A DNA stretch of 64,000 nucleotides from Cymbidium sinense (taxonomy: Eukaryota > Streptophyta > Magnoliopsida > Asparagales > Orchidaceae): positions 23,862 through 87,861 of the forward strand of contig JAKCPB010000077.1 in assembly GCA_021442155.1 (NCBI GenBank), read 5' to 3'. A program made the translations under genes and the position numbers. Below are positions 33,622 to 46,392 of the stretch, in pieces. The stretch's first letter is position 1. The number at the start of each line of letters is the position of its first letter. The notes beneath the pieces were generated by a model that was not told the origin of the DNA, searched no databases, and saw only the letters and a program-made list of their open reading frames with translations.

Positions 33622-33720
33622 AATTTTGAATGAAAGGTTAATATTTTAAATAAATGTATTTAAAAGAATTTTGTTTATTTTGATAAAATTCAAAATTATG
33701 GAAAACACTTCGTTTATGGT
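33622..33720. repeat. Direct repeat, copy 2
   Basis: Matches 33047-33140 (TTTTGAATGAAAGGTTAATA start). The two copies lie 575 bp apart on either side of the TAA array. Confidence 0.7.
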
Positions 33721-34259
33721 TGTGATGAGACCGATAGTGACTAAACATCAATATGCAAAGACAAAGTAATGACGAAAGTTAAGCTCGTGTTGTGCAAGAC
33801 ATCTTAAGTGGTTGAGGTTTCTTCATAAGAGATCTTGAGTTTAAGTTCTTTATTATTTTATTATTAATTTGTGATTAAACTTACTCAAATATCTCAAAAA
33901 AAAAAAATAATAATAAAGTTAAGTTCATGTGTACACAGTGAAGCAAGTTGGATTTTCACTGTGTACTAGTGTACATAATGTGTGTACATCAATCTTTATT
34001 TTTTTTAAAGTTTATGAGTTATTTTAAACACTTTTGATCTCTGTACATAATGTGTATACATAATTATTTTAAGCATAATTAAAAAAATAAAAAATAGCTA
34101 AAAACAGCTTCTTCTTTTTTTGCTTTTTAAAAATTTTTTAATTTCACTTAAAATATTTGAAATACTCTAAATTTTAAGAAAAATATTATGTTATGTCTTC
34201 AGTAAAATCCCATGACATTTCTATTTACTAATTTCTCAAATTAGAGATATGTGAGGATT
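33721..34259. other. No gene seen
   Basis: AT-rich, with repeated GTGTACA/TGTGTACAT phrases around 33925-34055. No open frame of note. Confidence 0.45.
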
Positions 34260-35682
34260 AATTTTTAAAATTATCTTAATCTTAATTTTGCATTAAAAAT
34301 TTTTTTTTATAAAATAATCATTTTATGGAATCTGAAATTCAAGGATTTTTTTTTTTTTTGTCGGTAGAGAGAGAGAGAGATTTTTTTTTTTTGTTTTGTT
34401 TTTTTTCAGAGAGTGAGAGGGGTTTTATTAATTTTTTAATTAATATAATTATTTAAAATATTTAAAATATATAATTTAAAATATTTTATAAAATATTTAA
34501 TAATTAAATATTTATATATTTAGTTATTGATTTATTTATTTATATATATATATATATAATTAAATATAATTTAAAAATATTTTTAATTATATATAAATTT
34601 AGAAATTTATATAATTTTATTAATTAAAAATTATTCAAAATATACATAATTTTGAATATATTTAAAATATATAAATAAATAATTTTAATAAATAAATAAA
34701 GAAAGAAATTAATTATATAAATATTTTTATAAATTATATAAATAAAGTAATTATATATATTTATAAATTTATTTAGTTATTTATATAATATATACTTTTG
34801 GTTATATAAATAATTTTAAAAATATTTAAAAATAAATAAATAATTATTATATATTTATATATAATTTATTGGCTTTTATATAATAAATAAATATATATAT
34901 AACTAAATATTTTATATAAATATATAAATAACTAAATATTTATATAATTTAAAATTTATTTATATATTTATTTAACTAATTATATATTTTAAATAAATAA
35001 ATATTTTAAATAAATAATTAATTAATTAAATATATATATATATGCAATAACTATTTTTTATATATTTTAAATATTTTTAAATTATTTATAACTTAAAAAA
35101 ATTTATATAATTTAATATATAAATAACTAAAAATTATAAATATATATATAATTACTTTTTTATATAATTTATAAAATATTTATATAATTTATTTTTCTAA
35201 ATTTAATTATTAAAATCATTTATTTATATATTTTAAATATTTTAATTTATATATTAACAAAAATTAATAAAAATTATATATTTTAAATAATTATGTTAAT
35301 TAATAAAATTATTAAATAAATTTCTAAATTTATATATATAATTAAAAATTTTAAATTATATATTTAATTATATATAAATAATAAATTAATAACTAAATAT
35401 ATAAATATTTAGTTATTAAATATTTTATAAAATATTTTTAAATTATATATTTTAAATATTTTAAATAATTATATTAATTAAAAATTAATAAAAACCTCTC
35501 TCTCATGAAAGCAAAACAAAATCATCTCTCTCTCTCTACCCAAAGCAAAACAAAATAAAATAAAATCGCCACTTTGTGACGTGGCCGTCAATTCATGACT
35601 GGAATTACATTATTTTGTTATAAAAAAAAATTTTGATCTAAATTGTTAATTAAGATTGAATGTCTTTTTTTAAATTTTTTCA
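34260..35682. mobile_element. Large AT-rich foldback element (about 1.4 kb hairpin)
   Basis: The two halves are inverted copies over nearly their whole length. Outer arms: left AATTTTTAAAATTATCTTAA with TTTTTTTTTATAAAATAAT; right the complement, ending near 35682. Next inward, GGGGTTTTATTAATTTTTTA at about 34421 pairs with the complement of 35480-35500, and the AT-rich bodies match in inverse order (TTTAAAATATATAATTTAAA; TATAAATTTAGAAATTTATA) toward a centre near 34970. GA/CT tracts sit symmetrically at 34365-34415 and 35500-35560. The outermost 80 bp match the arms of 13360-13782. No coding capacity. Flanking duplications were not identified. Confidence 0.75.
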
Positions 35683-37150
35683 GAATTTATGCATATGTAT
35701 TCTAAATTTATTCAATTTGGACATATTTGAAATTCATTAAAATTAATTCATTGGGACATTCATATTTTTCAAAGAAACTACTTCATTTATTTTATTTTCA
35801 ATCAAATATTTAAAATTTTAAAATTTATGCATTTCTCTTATTAGCACAAATATATCAAAACAAACAAGTCTTTAATGGCATCACTACACAGAAAACTTTC
35901 TCTAATGATTTCATTCAATCTAATATTTCATGTTTTTTCTATCCCATGCTCTTCGTTTTCATTTCTCTGAGTAAATTAAGCAGCATTTATAAATTACTGA
36001 AAAATTCATGGGATTGCATTAAGATTCTTATTTTATAAAATAATCATTTTAAGATGCTAAAAGCTTAGAAAAATCATGGCTTCTTCAATTTGAATTTCGG
36101 AATTTTCTTTTAACAATTTAAATTATGATTTAAGAAAATTTAAAATATGATAATTTCTGGACTTTTGAACATCCTTCAAGAAGACAATTTTACTATTATG
36201 AAAGTTTTAAACTACATGCTTGTACTCAGGCCAAAACTTTCTTAAAAGATATAGTTGAAATTTTGAAGAAGAATCTAGAATATCAGTAAACTCATAATTA
36301 AATAAATAAATCAAGAATAATAAATATACTAAAATTTATATGAAAATTTTAAAAATGAAAAAAATCACAAAGCCATATCACAACAAGAAATTCACTATGA
36401 AAAATAATTAAAAATAATTATATTAATCTTTCTTCACTCAATCCTCTCTAGTCTCGAAGCCTCTCTCAATCTAGAGCACTTAAAGTTCAAAAAACACTGA
36501 AGACGATGAAGAAACAATCTCTTAAAACTATAAAAAATTGCTTGAAACTAACTCGTCACTAGCATTGTAGCAGTGGTCGCTCTGTCAATTTAGCTCCTCT
36601 GCATGAGTTCTAGTGCCACCATTGCGTCAAAGTATTGCTTATCTATCTTTTTATTCCTATGAATCCTAGTGTCAAGACGTTGATCTATTGCTCTTAGACA
36701 GTAGCTTTTCTATCTTTAAAGCAAAATTCTTATATCTCAGCACCAAAGTACTAACCATCAAAGAACCACCAACATCTTTGCCACTAGCCAAGCTTAGCGC
36801 AAATAGTTAACTCGATATAACCTATAAAGGCTCAATCTGGAAAAATTCAGATTCAAATTAACCCGCAAACATAAGATTTTCATGTTGGTTTGAATCTAAA
36901 AGTCTGATTCGTGTAAATTTTTGAGTTAGTTTTTAATTCACTATAGACCTAAAATTGACCATAGTGTCCTAAAAATTAGAGCTTTACCCAAAATTAACAT
37001 TGAGAGAATTTAACTCAATTTTGACATGATTTCACTGAAATTTTAAGCTAAAGTGAATGTCCAAATGAGCCAATTAGATTATGTTCGGATCAGTTGAGTT
37101 GAAAGTGTAACAAAATTAGATTCTCGTGAATCCGTCGATACTTTCGATTA
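35683..37150. other. Intergenic; less AT-rich part unassigned
   Basis: 35683-36420 is AT-rich. 36430-37140 is closer to average composition and contains a short run of GAAGACGATGAAG-like sequence, but has no long frame and no recognised homology. It may be an eroded repeat or host sequence adjoining element D. Confidence 0.35.
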
Positions 37151-37632
37151 AATGATTCAACTGCTATGCCAGCATTGTTTAGCCATCTGCTCGGCATTAG
37201 TCGCGACCACCGCGCTGGTCACCACGCTGAGACCACCGCCGGCCGTCATGCTACCATTCAATCGTTATTATCACCATTGGAGGTTTCATCATTATCGGCT
37301 TCATCACCGGCACATCGCTTTAGCCATCTGCCGACCATCACCGCCGATCGTCCGTCGGTGATGACCTGCTATCGATCAACTATCCAGCAACTAACCGTAA
37401 TTATATAGTTGTTGCGCTTGATACCCTTGTCGCCACTTCTCGATACAGATTGTAATCTTATCGAGAAAATTTTGTACTAAAACGATACATAGTAAAGATT
37501 TTGATTGGGCGCGTGATTTCTCTCTTTTCGGGGTTTTTCACGTAAAATTTTGAGTTTTCTTATTAATCTTCAAACCGTATTGTCGGATTTGAACAAAGCT
37601 AGTAAACTTTTATTCTGCGGTTTTCGCACACA
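37151..37632 (+). repeat. 5' LTR of element D, 5'-truncated
   Basis: Retains the GCC/CACC-rich segment (37150-37370) and the AT-rich U5 with TCTCTCTTTTCGGGGTTTTT, TTCACGTAAAATTTTGAGTT and the end GGTTTTCGCACACA. U3, the TATA box and the purine tract are missing. Confidence 0.7.
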
Positions 37633-37635
37633 GCT

Positions 37636-37643
37636 TTGGCGTC
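37636..37643 (+). promoter_or_regulatory. Candidate primer-binding site, element D
   Basis: TTGGCGTC three bases after the LTR end, same octamer and place as in element C. Confidence 0.5.
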
Positions 37644-37930
37644 ATTTGAGACGATTCTCATTACTTCATCACGTCTGACCAAGTTTCCCAAAGATCAAAA
37701 CCAAGCGGGAGCGCCGTACTTTTGAGGAGTGCATGCGAATAATGAAGATTCATCAAACTCTGATTCTTCAACTTTTGTTGGAAACTGGGGGGCAACTCTT
37801 AATCTCAAAAGATTATCTAAATCAATCTCAAAAGATTATCCAATATTACGGATATATAGATTATGGGGAAGCAAGTCGATAACTAATGAAAAGATAAAGG
37901 TTAAGGAGCACAACTACAAGCTCAAACAAT
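37644..37930 (+). other. Leader of element D
   Basis: Conserved blocks shared with C: GATTCTCATTACTTCATC, AGTTTCCCAAAGATCAAAACC, ATGAAGATTCATCAAAC (37742) and GGGGGGCAACTCTTAATCTC. The ATG opens a frame of about 47 codons that ends in TAA near 37883 and does not match the C frame beyond its first codons. AATCTCAAAAGATTAT is duplicated locally (37800, 37828). Confidence 0.65.
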
Positions 37931-38810
37931 TGTTTTGATTTCACTCATTCCATACGTGTCGCCGGCGAAGACTCGACAAACCTCGATAGGTTAAAAATCC
38001 TCATGGATTTAATTGACCTCTTTCATACGGGTTAACGCTCAGTCTGACGGCTAACCCGGATAGTCAAAATCTCGGCCGGATCCAATTTGACCTCTTTCAT
38101 TAAGCGTCGCCGGATAACACTCTAACAACAACGGATAGTCAAAATCCTCGGATCCAGTTCCTCTTCCATAGTTAGCGTCATGGGCTCGACAAACAACCCG
38201 AATAGTCAAAATCCTCAGATTCAATTGACCTCTTCCATAAGTTAACGTCAGCGGGTAACACTCTGACAAACAACCTCGGATGGGTCAAAAATTTTGGGCC
38301 ATTCAACCTCTTCCATACAGTTAATTTCATCAAATAATACGCAAACAACTTTGATGGATCAAAATTCATTTGACCTCTTCCATTAACGCGTCATCGTAAC
38401 ACTCGACAAACAACCTAGTCAAAATTCTCGTGAATTCAATTGACCTCTTCCATGTCAACACCATTGGGTAACACTTTGACAACAACTGGATAGGTCAAAA
38501 TCCCGCATTGATTAATTTCTTATACAGTTAACGTCTAGCCTTCGACAAACAACCTCGGATAGTAAAAAATCCTCGTGAATTCAATTCGACCTCTTCCATA
38601 CAGTTACATATGATACTCAACAAACAACCTCGGATAGTCAAAATCCGATTGATTCAATTTTATTTCAAATGCAGTTGCGTCAAGTAACACTTGACAAACA
38701 ACCTGGATGAGTCAAAAATCGTGATTGATTTGACTTCTTATGCTGTCATCAGTAACACTTTGACAAACAACCGGATGGGTCAAAATCCTGGATTGATTCT
38801 ACTCCATGCA
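37931..38810 (+). repeat. Minisatellite array 1 (about 80-88-bp unit), element D
   Basis: About 11 degenerate units with GACCTCTTCCAT, GTTAACGTCA, ACACTCTGACAAACAACC and GGGTCAAAATCC landmarks. Only the GATTCAATT-type unit of A is found here. Confidence 0.88.
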
Positions 38811-38919
38811 TGAATTGGCAGTAACATCATGAAATAAAATTATCGACTTTTTTTGAAGTTTGAATGATTTCAATAACGCTTCCCACCATCGCTTCATGAA
38901 CCATCCATTGAAGTTTCAA

Positions 38920-39370
38920 ATTCAATTCCCTACGGAAGTATGAACTTCGCTTGATGCCTCAACTCGGTCGTAGGAGTTGATGCCTCCGGGAAAACCGAAG
39001 CCTGCTATATGAATTACGCCTTGATCGCCTCCGAACCCGTTGTGGATGCATTGATGCCTCTTTCGAGGGAAAATCAGTCTCGTAAAACTACGTGCTTGAT
39101 CGCCCGGTTGGTCCGGAGAGTTAACCTCTTTGAGAAAACCGAGCTCATATGAGCTGCGGGTCTTGATCTCAAACCCGTTGACGACATTAGCCTTCTTTGA
39201 GAGAAAGCGTCTCCATATACGGGCCTCTCAAATCCGGTCTTACGAGCATTGACACCTCTTTGAGAAAATCAGCCTCATTACCCTGATCTCAACCCTGGTC
39301 CGAGGCAGTTCTCAAGGAAAAAGCTCTTATGAACTACATTGATCGCAGCTTAATGACCTTCTAGAAGAGA
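38920..39370 (+). repeat. Minisatellite array 2, element D
   Basis: About 6-7 irregular units with CTTGATCGCC, AACCCGTTG, GATGCCTC, TTTGAGAAAACCGAGC and CATATGAGCTGCGGG; same logic as 8341-8540 in A. Confidence 0.78.
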
Positions 39371-39771
39371 GGAACACTAGAACATATTTGTGTCTTCTCT
39401 AAACCTGGTTTTATGACTCTATAAAAAAATTAAAAATAAAAAAAAACCGAAAAAATGGGTGATTGAAAATGGAAATAAATCATTTAATTAATTGACTAAA
39501 AAAGAAAAGATATTTTTTTTCGTGCTATATTTCAGTATGCTAGCTCTCGCTTTGCTTGTCAGTAAAAAAATTTATAAGCTATCTATACGCTTTCTAATAC
39601 ATATGCCAAATGGGTCATAATAAAATCTTCTCGCATCCTATTAGCGATCATAATCTTGTTCCAATGAAGATTTATTCTCAATATATGATTAATAGACGCA
39701 AATTTCATTAAAGAATTTATTATTTTCAAATTATTTGACATATATATTTTACGATTGAGATAATGTCATCC

Positions 39772-39784
39772 AAAAATAGGAGAG
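39772..39784 (+). promoter_or_regulatory. Candidate polypurine tract, element D
   Basis: AAAAATAGGAGAG directly upstream of the 3' LTR start; parallels the tract of element C. Confidence 0.5.
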
Positions 39785-40500
39785 TAATAGCGAAAATTCT
39801 ACTTACGAATCTTGATCGAACATTCAATCAAGACTATCCGATCAAATTATTATCAATCGACTCTTAATGTTTATAATCAATATTAATCTAATAGCGAATC
39901 TCATAATTATTATTTAACATTCAAATACTTTATGTTGATCAAAGGAATCATTTTGTCATCGATGAAATGGTTGTTGCATGTATTCTGATCTTCTCTAATT
40001 TATAAATAGTCATTCTTCATGAGGGGGGTTAAAAAGGAGAGCTAAAGCATTCGATAATCGTTTAATTATTTTTTATATTTAAAATCCGTTTTTGTTCTCG
40101 CTGCGTTGTCAATTGATATCACAAAATCTAAATTCGTTTACAATTATATTCGTTAAAATCATCATTATCATTACCGCTATCATCATGTAACCACATCACA
40201 CTTACTTCGCCTAATCACTAAGCCATCACTCTATTATCCGCCACATAAGTATCGTTTTAATTGTTCACCATCAAATTCAAGCACTACAACCTAATCATGG
40301 TTTATATGTTTATTCATTCAGATTCCCCCTCTATATAATTCGTAATCCGTTATCGAGAAAAATTTGTTAACATACATAGTAAGATTTTCTCCTGATATGA
40401 TTTTTATTTTATTTTTTAGTAAAATTCATATTAATTCTTCAAAGTGTTTTGGATTAATCCAAGTAAATTTTTATTCTAATTGATTTTCTAGCATCCAATA
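39785..40500 (+). repeat. 3' LTR of element D
   Basis: About 715 bp, heavily eroded. Landmarks: TAATAGCGAAAATTCT start, TTTATAAATAGTCATTCTTC (about 39999-40018; TATA motif), reduced CATCAC/ATCATTATC segment, TATAATTCGTAATCCGTTAT, and ATTGATTTTCTAGCATCCAA end. Confidence 0.7.
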
Positions 40501-41090
40501 ATATTATACTTTTTTATTTATCACTTTTCATTTTCACCAATTAAAAAAAAAAGTTGAAATGAAAAAAAAAATTTGATTGATAACAATAAATTATTTAACC
40601 TTACAAAATTAGAACAAGAAAAAAAAAGAATCGAAGCTTAATTTTGTAAGTAAATTTGTGAATTATAGAATACTTTTTAAAGATATGCTAGCCTCCTTTA
40701 GTTTCAACCTTCAACATTAGAAAAATTATTATATAGAGAGTCTCAATGTAATTTATACGTTAGAATTTTAATAACATAATACTATATGACACTCAAATAA
40801 TATATAATTATTATATATTAATTATGAAGTATTATGTATTACTTATGTATATTGTATTATATTAAATATTAATATTATATTAATACATAATTATGTATTA
40901 CGTGTAATCTTATATTGTTAGATGAATGTAAAATTATATTCTATATGTAATAATCTCTATCAACATTATGTCCGTTAGTAATTTTAAATTATATTTTAAT
41001 AAAATGATTATATTGATATCTCAAGAATAAAATTTCGAAATATTAATTTAAATAATATGCAGTTAATTTAAAATAAAATATATTTAATAT

Positions 41091-41092
<2 letters not shown>

Positions 41093-41131
<39 letters not shown>
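41093..41131. repeat. (TA)n tract
   Basis: About 19 TA units. Confidence 0.95.
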
Positions 41132-41133
<2 letters not shown>

Positions 41134-41892
41134 GTTTCATGTGATAATAAGCACTGCTTGTTATAATGATGATAATGAATGATCAATAGTGATAAGCGAT
41201 GATTAAATATGACATAAAGGATCTATGAATGCCAGCAGGTAATCGATAGTAGTAATTATTTTTAAAAGCATTTAAAATAATTTTTAAGTATTTTTGAATA
41301 CTTTAAAAATAATATATTTTAAAAGTAAATAACTAAAAATTCTTTAAAATATACAAAATAAATATTTTTTAAATATAATATAAAATATAAATAACTCATA
41401 AAAATGATCTCAAGCAATTCTTAACTAACATTATAAAAAAATAAAATTATACTAACGATCCTAATGGACAATTAGGCCCGTCACAGAGGCTATTTTAATT
41501 TAAGAACATTAAAACAATCTTATATTTGGTCCCACAATACCATCAGCCCACTAGCCCATCCCCTATTTCTTTTATCTTCTATTTTGTTGAAAGTTTAGCC
41601 CTATTGGTGATTAAGCTAAGTGACTAATGTATTTAGAACTTTGGTCTTCTCGTTGAAAAACGAAAATTTCTATTAACTTCTCCACAAGTCAAATATTTTT
41701 ATCTAAACAAAAAGTAGATTTATGATTCAATAGTTAGATTGTGGTTAAATTGATGTTAAATTAGATGATATAATAAATATTAAAATTATTAATATTAATC
41801 TAATAAAATAATAAAATAATATAAATATATAATAAAAAATAAATATGATAAGTGCTTAAAATAATATATAAATATAATAATAAATATATATG

Positions 41893-41896
<4 letters not shown>

Positions 41897-41966
<70 letters not shown>

Positions 41967-41968
41967 AT
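41897..41968. repeat. (TA)n tract
   Basis: About 30 TA units plus flanking degenerate TA. Confidence 0.93.
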
Positions 41969-44900
41969 TTAAAAAAATAAAAAAAAAATTATAATTAAAA
42001 TAAGATTTATTAAAAATTCTTGTTTATTATAAAATTATAAATTTAAAATATGAAAAAATTATTTTTAAAACCCTTCAAAATATAACTAATATAAAAATTT
42101 ACATACGTACCAGTTACCACACAATTCATATGTATTTACATACTTAATATTTAAAATTAGATATTTATTTATTTAATATTTTAATATGCTTAAAAATCTG
42201 TATTTTATTTTTAAAAAGTAAATGATGATGCTATTTTTAATGTGATATTGAAGATTAGGGTGTTATATATATGTAAAAAATTAAAGTTTAGTTGTTAGAA
42301 ATATAAATATATAAGAATTATGTGGTATGTATGTAAATCTCAAAAAATTATATATATATATATATATATATGTAATATATATATAATAATATCTAATAAT
42401 AATAATAATAATATTTAAAACTTATTATAAATTTAGGTATATGTATATTAAATTATTTAAAATTTTTAATTTTTGATAATATATATCTTTGAATATAAAT
42501 ATAATTTGTAATATAAAAGATATAAGATTATAATATAAAAAAAATATTTTAGAAATTCTATAAAATATAATATGTAAAATCTTTTTTATATGTAAAATAT
42601 AATTTATAATAAAAATATAAAATTAAAATAAAAAATAATTATATTCTTATATTTCAAAACCATTAATTCTTATATTACAAAGCTCATTTTATATTAGTAA
42701 ATCGTACATCATATAAATCAAAATTTTCAATCTTGAAAGCCAACTCTATAAATTTTACTATTATTTATTTATCTTTTCTCTCATTATAAAGAGTACTTAG
42801 GTTTGCACTTATTTTATTAAGAAGTAGAGCTTCAGAACTTAGGTGATGAATTGGTGGACATATTATGATTAATTTAGTTCAAATTTATTATAATATTAAT
42901 AATAATAAATTTAAATTTTATAAATTTCTTATAAATATTTAAATAACATATAATTTATTAAATTTAATGATTAAATATAATTATTTAATATATTTAAATA
43001 ATTTAATATAATTTTAATATAAATATGAACTAAAGGCAATGCCTCATACCAAAACTAAGAGAAATATTTGTAAATTAGGTAATATAAAATGTTAACTAAA
43101 CATGGAAATTGCATATGATGGATAAGGAGAACTCCAATATTAGTTATTATTAAACTGACGAAAACACGATTGATTCAAAATGATTAAAATTTCTTTTGAT
43201 TTTCGATTCTCATTTTTTAGGTCAATTCTCTAAATCGTCAATAGATTCATTTTCAATTTGGTCAAAATTCAATTTGGTTGGAGAATTGAACCCATTAATC
43301 AATTTCTTCAACCCGAACCGAAAACATCAACCCAAACCCGAATTTTTTTAATTTATAATGAAATAGACCTTTTACACTCATCATTGAAATGCAAAATGAC
43401 TCGCATCAAGTGCACTGATCTCCATGCAAGATACACAAATTTTTTAGTAAGGGGATGTTAGTTGACTAAATTTGAAATGTATTGAAAATATTGTTTGATT
43501 AAAAATACAATAAATGCAAGGGTTTATTTTTTCTTATTTGATAAAGCAAGATAATGTAAAGTAAAATGCGACTAACACCAGCTATGTTTTATTGATCCAT
43601 ACTTAATTTTTCTGTATTTTTTAAGGCAAATAAAATAGTAAGTTTAAGGGTATTTATTAAATAAAATTTTATATTAGATTCTCAAATTAAATATTGGTGT
43701 ATTTCAAAATGATTTTTGATACTTTTCATAAATTTTTTGCATTAATTCAAAATTTTGAAATTTTTTTTTTATTCTCTTGAGCAATTAACCACCAAAAATG
43801 CAAGAGAAGAATGAGCAGTTGATTGGATGAATTATAAAGCATTTGGACAACTAGTAATGGTTCGCTTTATTAAAAATCTAATTAAATCCAACCTTCAAAT
43901 AAAGCTTTTATTAAATTAATTTTAATACTTAATAACATCTAATCACTATGGGACATTATTCTTAGTTAACATTGCTTATATGATTATGTTCTCTTATTTA
44001 CTTTCATTTTACACACCAATGATCCTTTTATTGAATGATAAAGTTTAATTATCATTTTTAGCACTAAATTTGGTCTCCCTATGGCTTCTTTAGATAATCA
44101 TATAGTTCTTGAACTATTAATTATCAAATTTTAAGGATTATAAATAATGGTCCATGAACTTTTTTTTTCAAATGTCTCGCTATCAAAACTTTGATTCCTT
44201 AACTCATAATAATAAAATTTTATGATAACATCTTTTATTCACTGATAATATATTTTCTTAATGGCCAATATCATCACACAAAAATTAGGTCATTGGTAGG
44301 GGACATTATCATGGCCTAAGTGGGTTGATTAGATATGCCTAAAAGTAGAATTATCTAATTATTTGAAAACTTTGGCACTTTTATGTCTTAATTGATCCTT
44401 TAAATACATTTATATAATTGTTATTATTTTAAACCAAAATTTAATGCATTTTTTTTATCAAAAGATGATGATATTCTAAAATTTTAAGCTTGTCTACAAC
44501 AAGGCTATAATCTTAGTTCACATGGAGATTCAATTAGTCATTTGTTAGTCACAACCCTTCTTAAACCTCATAATTGGAGTGTAAATCCACCACTCTTAAC
44601 GATGTGTTATAGTTTGCAAACTATCTATTGAAAATTTTTTGAGGTCAAATCTTCTTAAATTATTGTGACATTTGTAGGAGATGAAATCTCAAATCTTTCA
44701 CCTGAGCGAAAGAGTTTAATGATATCCCTAATTCTTCAGAATTATTGTGGCTTGTATGAGCATCTAATATATCCTTCCTCTTTGATTGATGTTTGTCGAG
44801 CGATGTCTTATTCCTCGTGTAGTAATTTCTTCTCAAAAGTATTATTGCTAGATGCTTGCTGTCTCTTGTTGACACCTACAATAATAATTTCTGAAGGTCC

Positions 44901-45621
44901 AAATTCTTACATTTTATTCTCACATTCCTCAATCATAGGGAAGTCAATCTTCTCTAATTTAAAATCATGACTAATAAATTTATTTTGAGTCAGCAAGGTT
45001 TTATATTTTTTTTCTCTTTTGTTTGTTTTATAAAAAAAATTGTGTCTTATAGTGTGTAAGCTTTTGTTATTATTATCTTTGTATGTGTGAGAGAACATCA
45101 TACAAACTAAGACAATTTAAAGTCTTTATATCCTAAAAAATAATAGCCCATAATACATTTTATATATTAATTAATTAATTTTTCAATATTAATCAAATAA
45201 ATTTTACTCTGAATTATGATTGACATGAAACTAAACAATGACCGCCTTCAACCTTTGTGTAGTCCCAAAATTTTAATATGAACAAGGAGAGATTATAACG
45301 GTAATAATTCAAATTTTAATTTGAAGTGATGTACCCGCAAGCTAGCATGCTTCATTTATTAAAGCCCTAAATACTATTTTTGCCTCTTCGGGAACGATGT
45401 ATGCACATTTGTGATACTTTGAAATCTTTTTTTTCAACCCTTATTCACGTATCAGAGATCAACAATTATGCGCGTAATTTTGGTAGACACAAAACTTAAC
45501 TAGGTTTATTCAGCGAGGCTGTATCAGTGATGATTATACTGGATTTGAAATATTTTTTGAGATGATTCATTCGAAAAATGTGTCATTAAGCATAACAATA
45601 CTTATTGATCACATGAATTGG

Positions 45622-45743
<122 letters not shown>

Positions 45744-46258
45744 ATTAGTAGAGATGATGAACATAATTATAATATCAATCCTATTTAATCTGCAATTTTG
45801 ATACAAATTAATAAAATAATATTAAACAAAAACAGTAATTTTAGCTAAATTTTTTTTTTCTAAAGCATTGTTAATTTTATTTATTTATTTATTAATTCCG
45901 CTGACATGTAAAGGAATACAATTCTGCTGTGCCGGGACCATTTTCTTAAGAATATAAGTGCATATATGACAAGACATTGTTGGGTTGATTCGAGAATGTT
46001 GATCGAACCGTCAAAATAAGAATAGACGGTAGTGCTTAGAGAAATTTAAGAAATCCTTATCAGTGTCGTTGGATAGGATCTCGATTCCGCTTTGGATAAC
46101 TTTTGTTTTTGCTCTCATGGAACAACGGCGGCCACAAACTCCATCCGAAGATCGGAGCATAAAATTAGAAGGAAAAGATAGTAGGTTGGGCCAATGAGAT
46201 TTCGGTTTTAGATCGAAAGCTTTCTCAGCCACTACTTCTCGGGCTCTCTAGTAAAAAA

Positions 46259-46265
46259 TATAAGG
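46259..46265 (+). promoter_or_regulatory. Possible TATA element of the LNK-like gene
   Basis: TATAAGG about 130 bp upstream of the predicted exon-1 donor. Position is reasonable for a start of transcription near 46290, but the motif is imperfect and no transcript evidence is available. No evening element (AAAATATCT) was seen in the nearby upstream sequence. Confidence 0.3.
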
Positions 46266-46289
46266 CTGTCATGTGAGTGGGGTTTTACT

Positions 46290-46392
46290 GTGAAGACCTT
46301 CTGCTTCGTCCCAATTCTTGCTTCTAACCCTAGAGTTCAGAAGGAGAAGAAGAGTGCCAAGGAGAAGGCTTCTGATTGGAAATCTGGTCTAG
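46290..46392 (+). other. Predicted non-coding exon 1 of the LNK-like gene
   Basis: Balanced-composition, GAGAAG-rich sequence typical of a plant 5' UTR (CTTCTGCTTCGTCCC, then AACCCTAG and GAAGGAGAAGAAGAG) ending in a donor AG|GTTTGT at 46393. Placed upstream because coding exon 2 begins with an acceptor only 10 bp before its ATG, which implies a preceding UTR exon. The start is approximate. Confidence 0.5.

Larger units (their letters stand above)
37151..40500 (+). mobile_element. Non-autonomous LTR retrotransposon, element D
   Basis: Fourth family member. 5' LTR present only as its downstream part (about 37151-37632), then primer-binding-like site, leader (37644-37930), array 1 (37931-38810), array 2 (about 38920-39370), AT-rich tail with purine tract (39371-39784) and 3' LTR (39785-about 40500). 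The most eroded copy; left edge truncated, so no duplication can be tested. No retroviral-type proteins. Confidence 0.78.

Noticed and set aside
44660..45101. Opposing frames of 64-101 codons
   Set aside because: No known domain and no exon-like composition; not distinguishable from chance.
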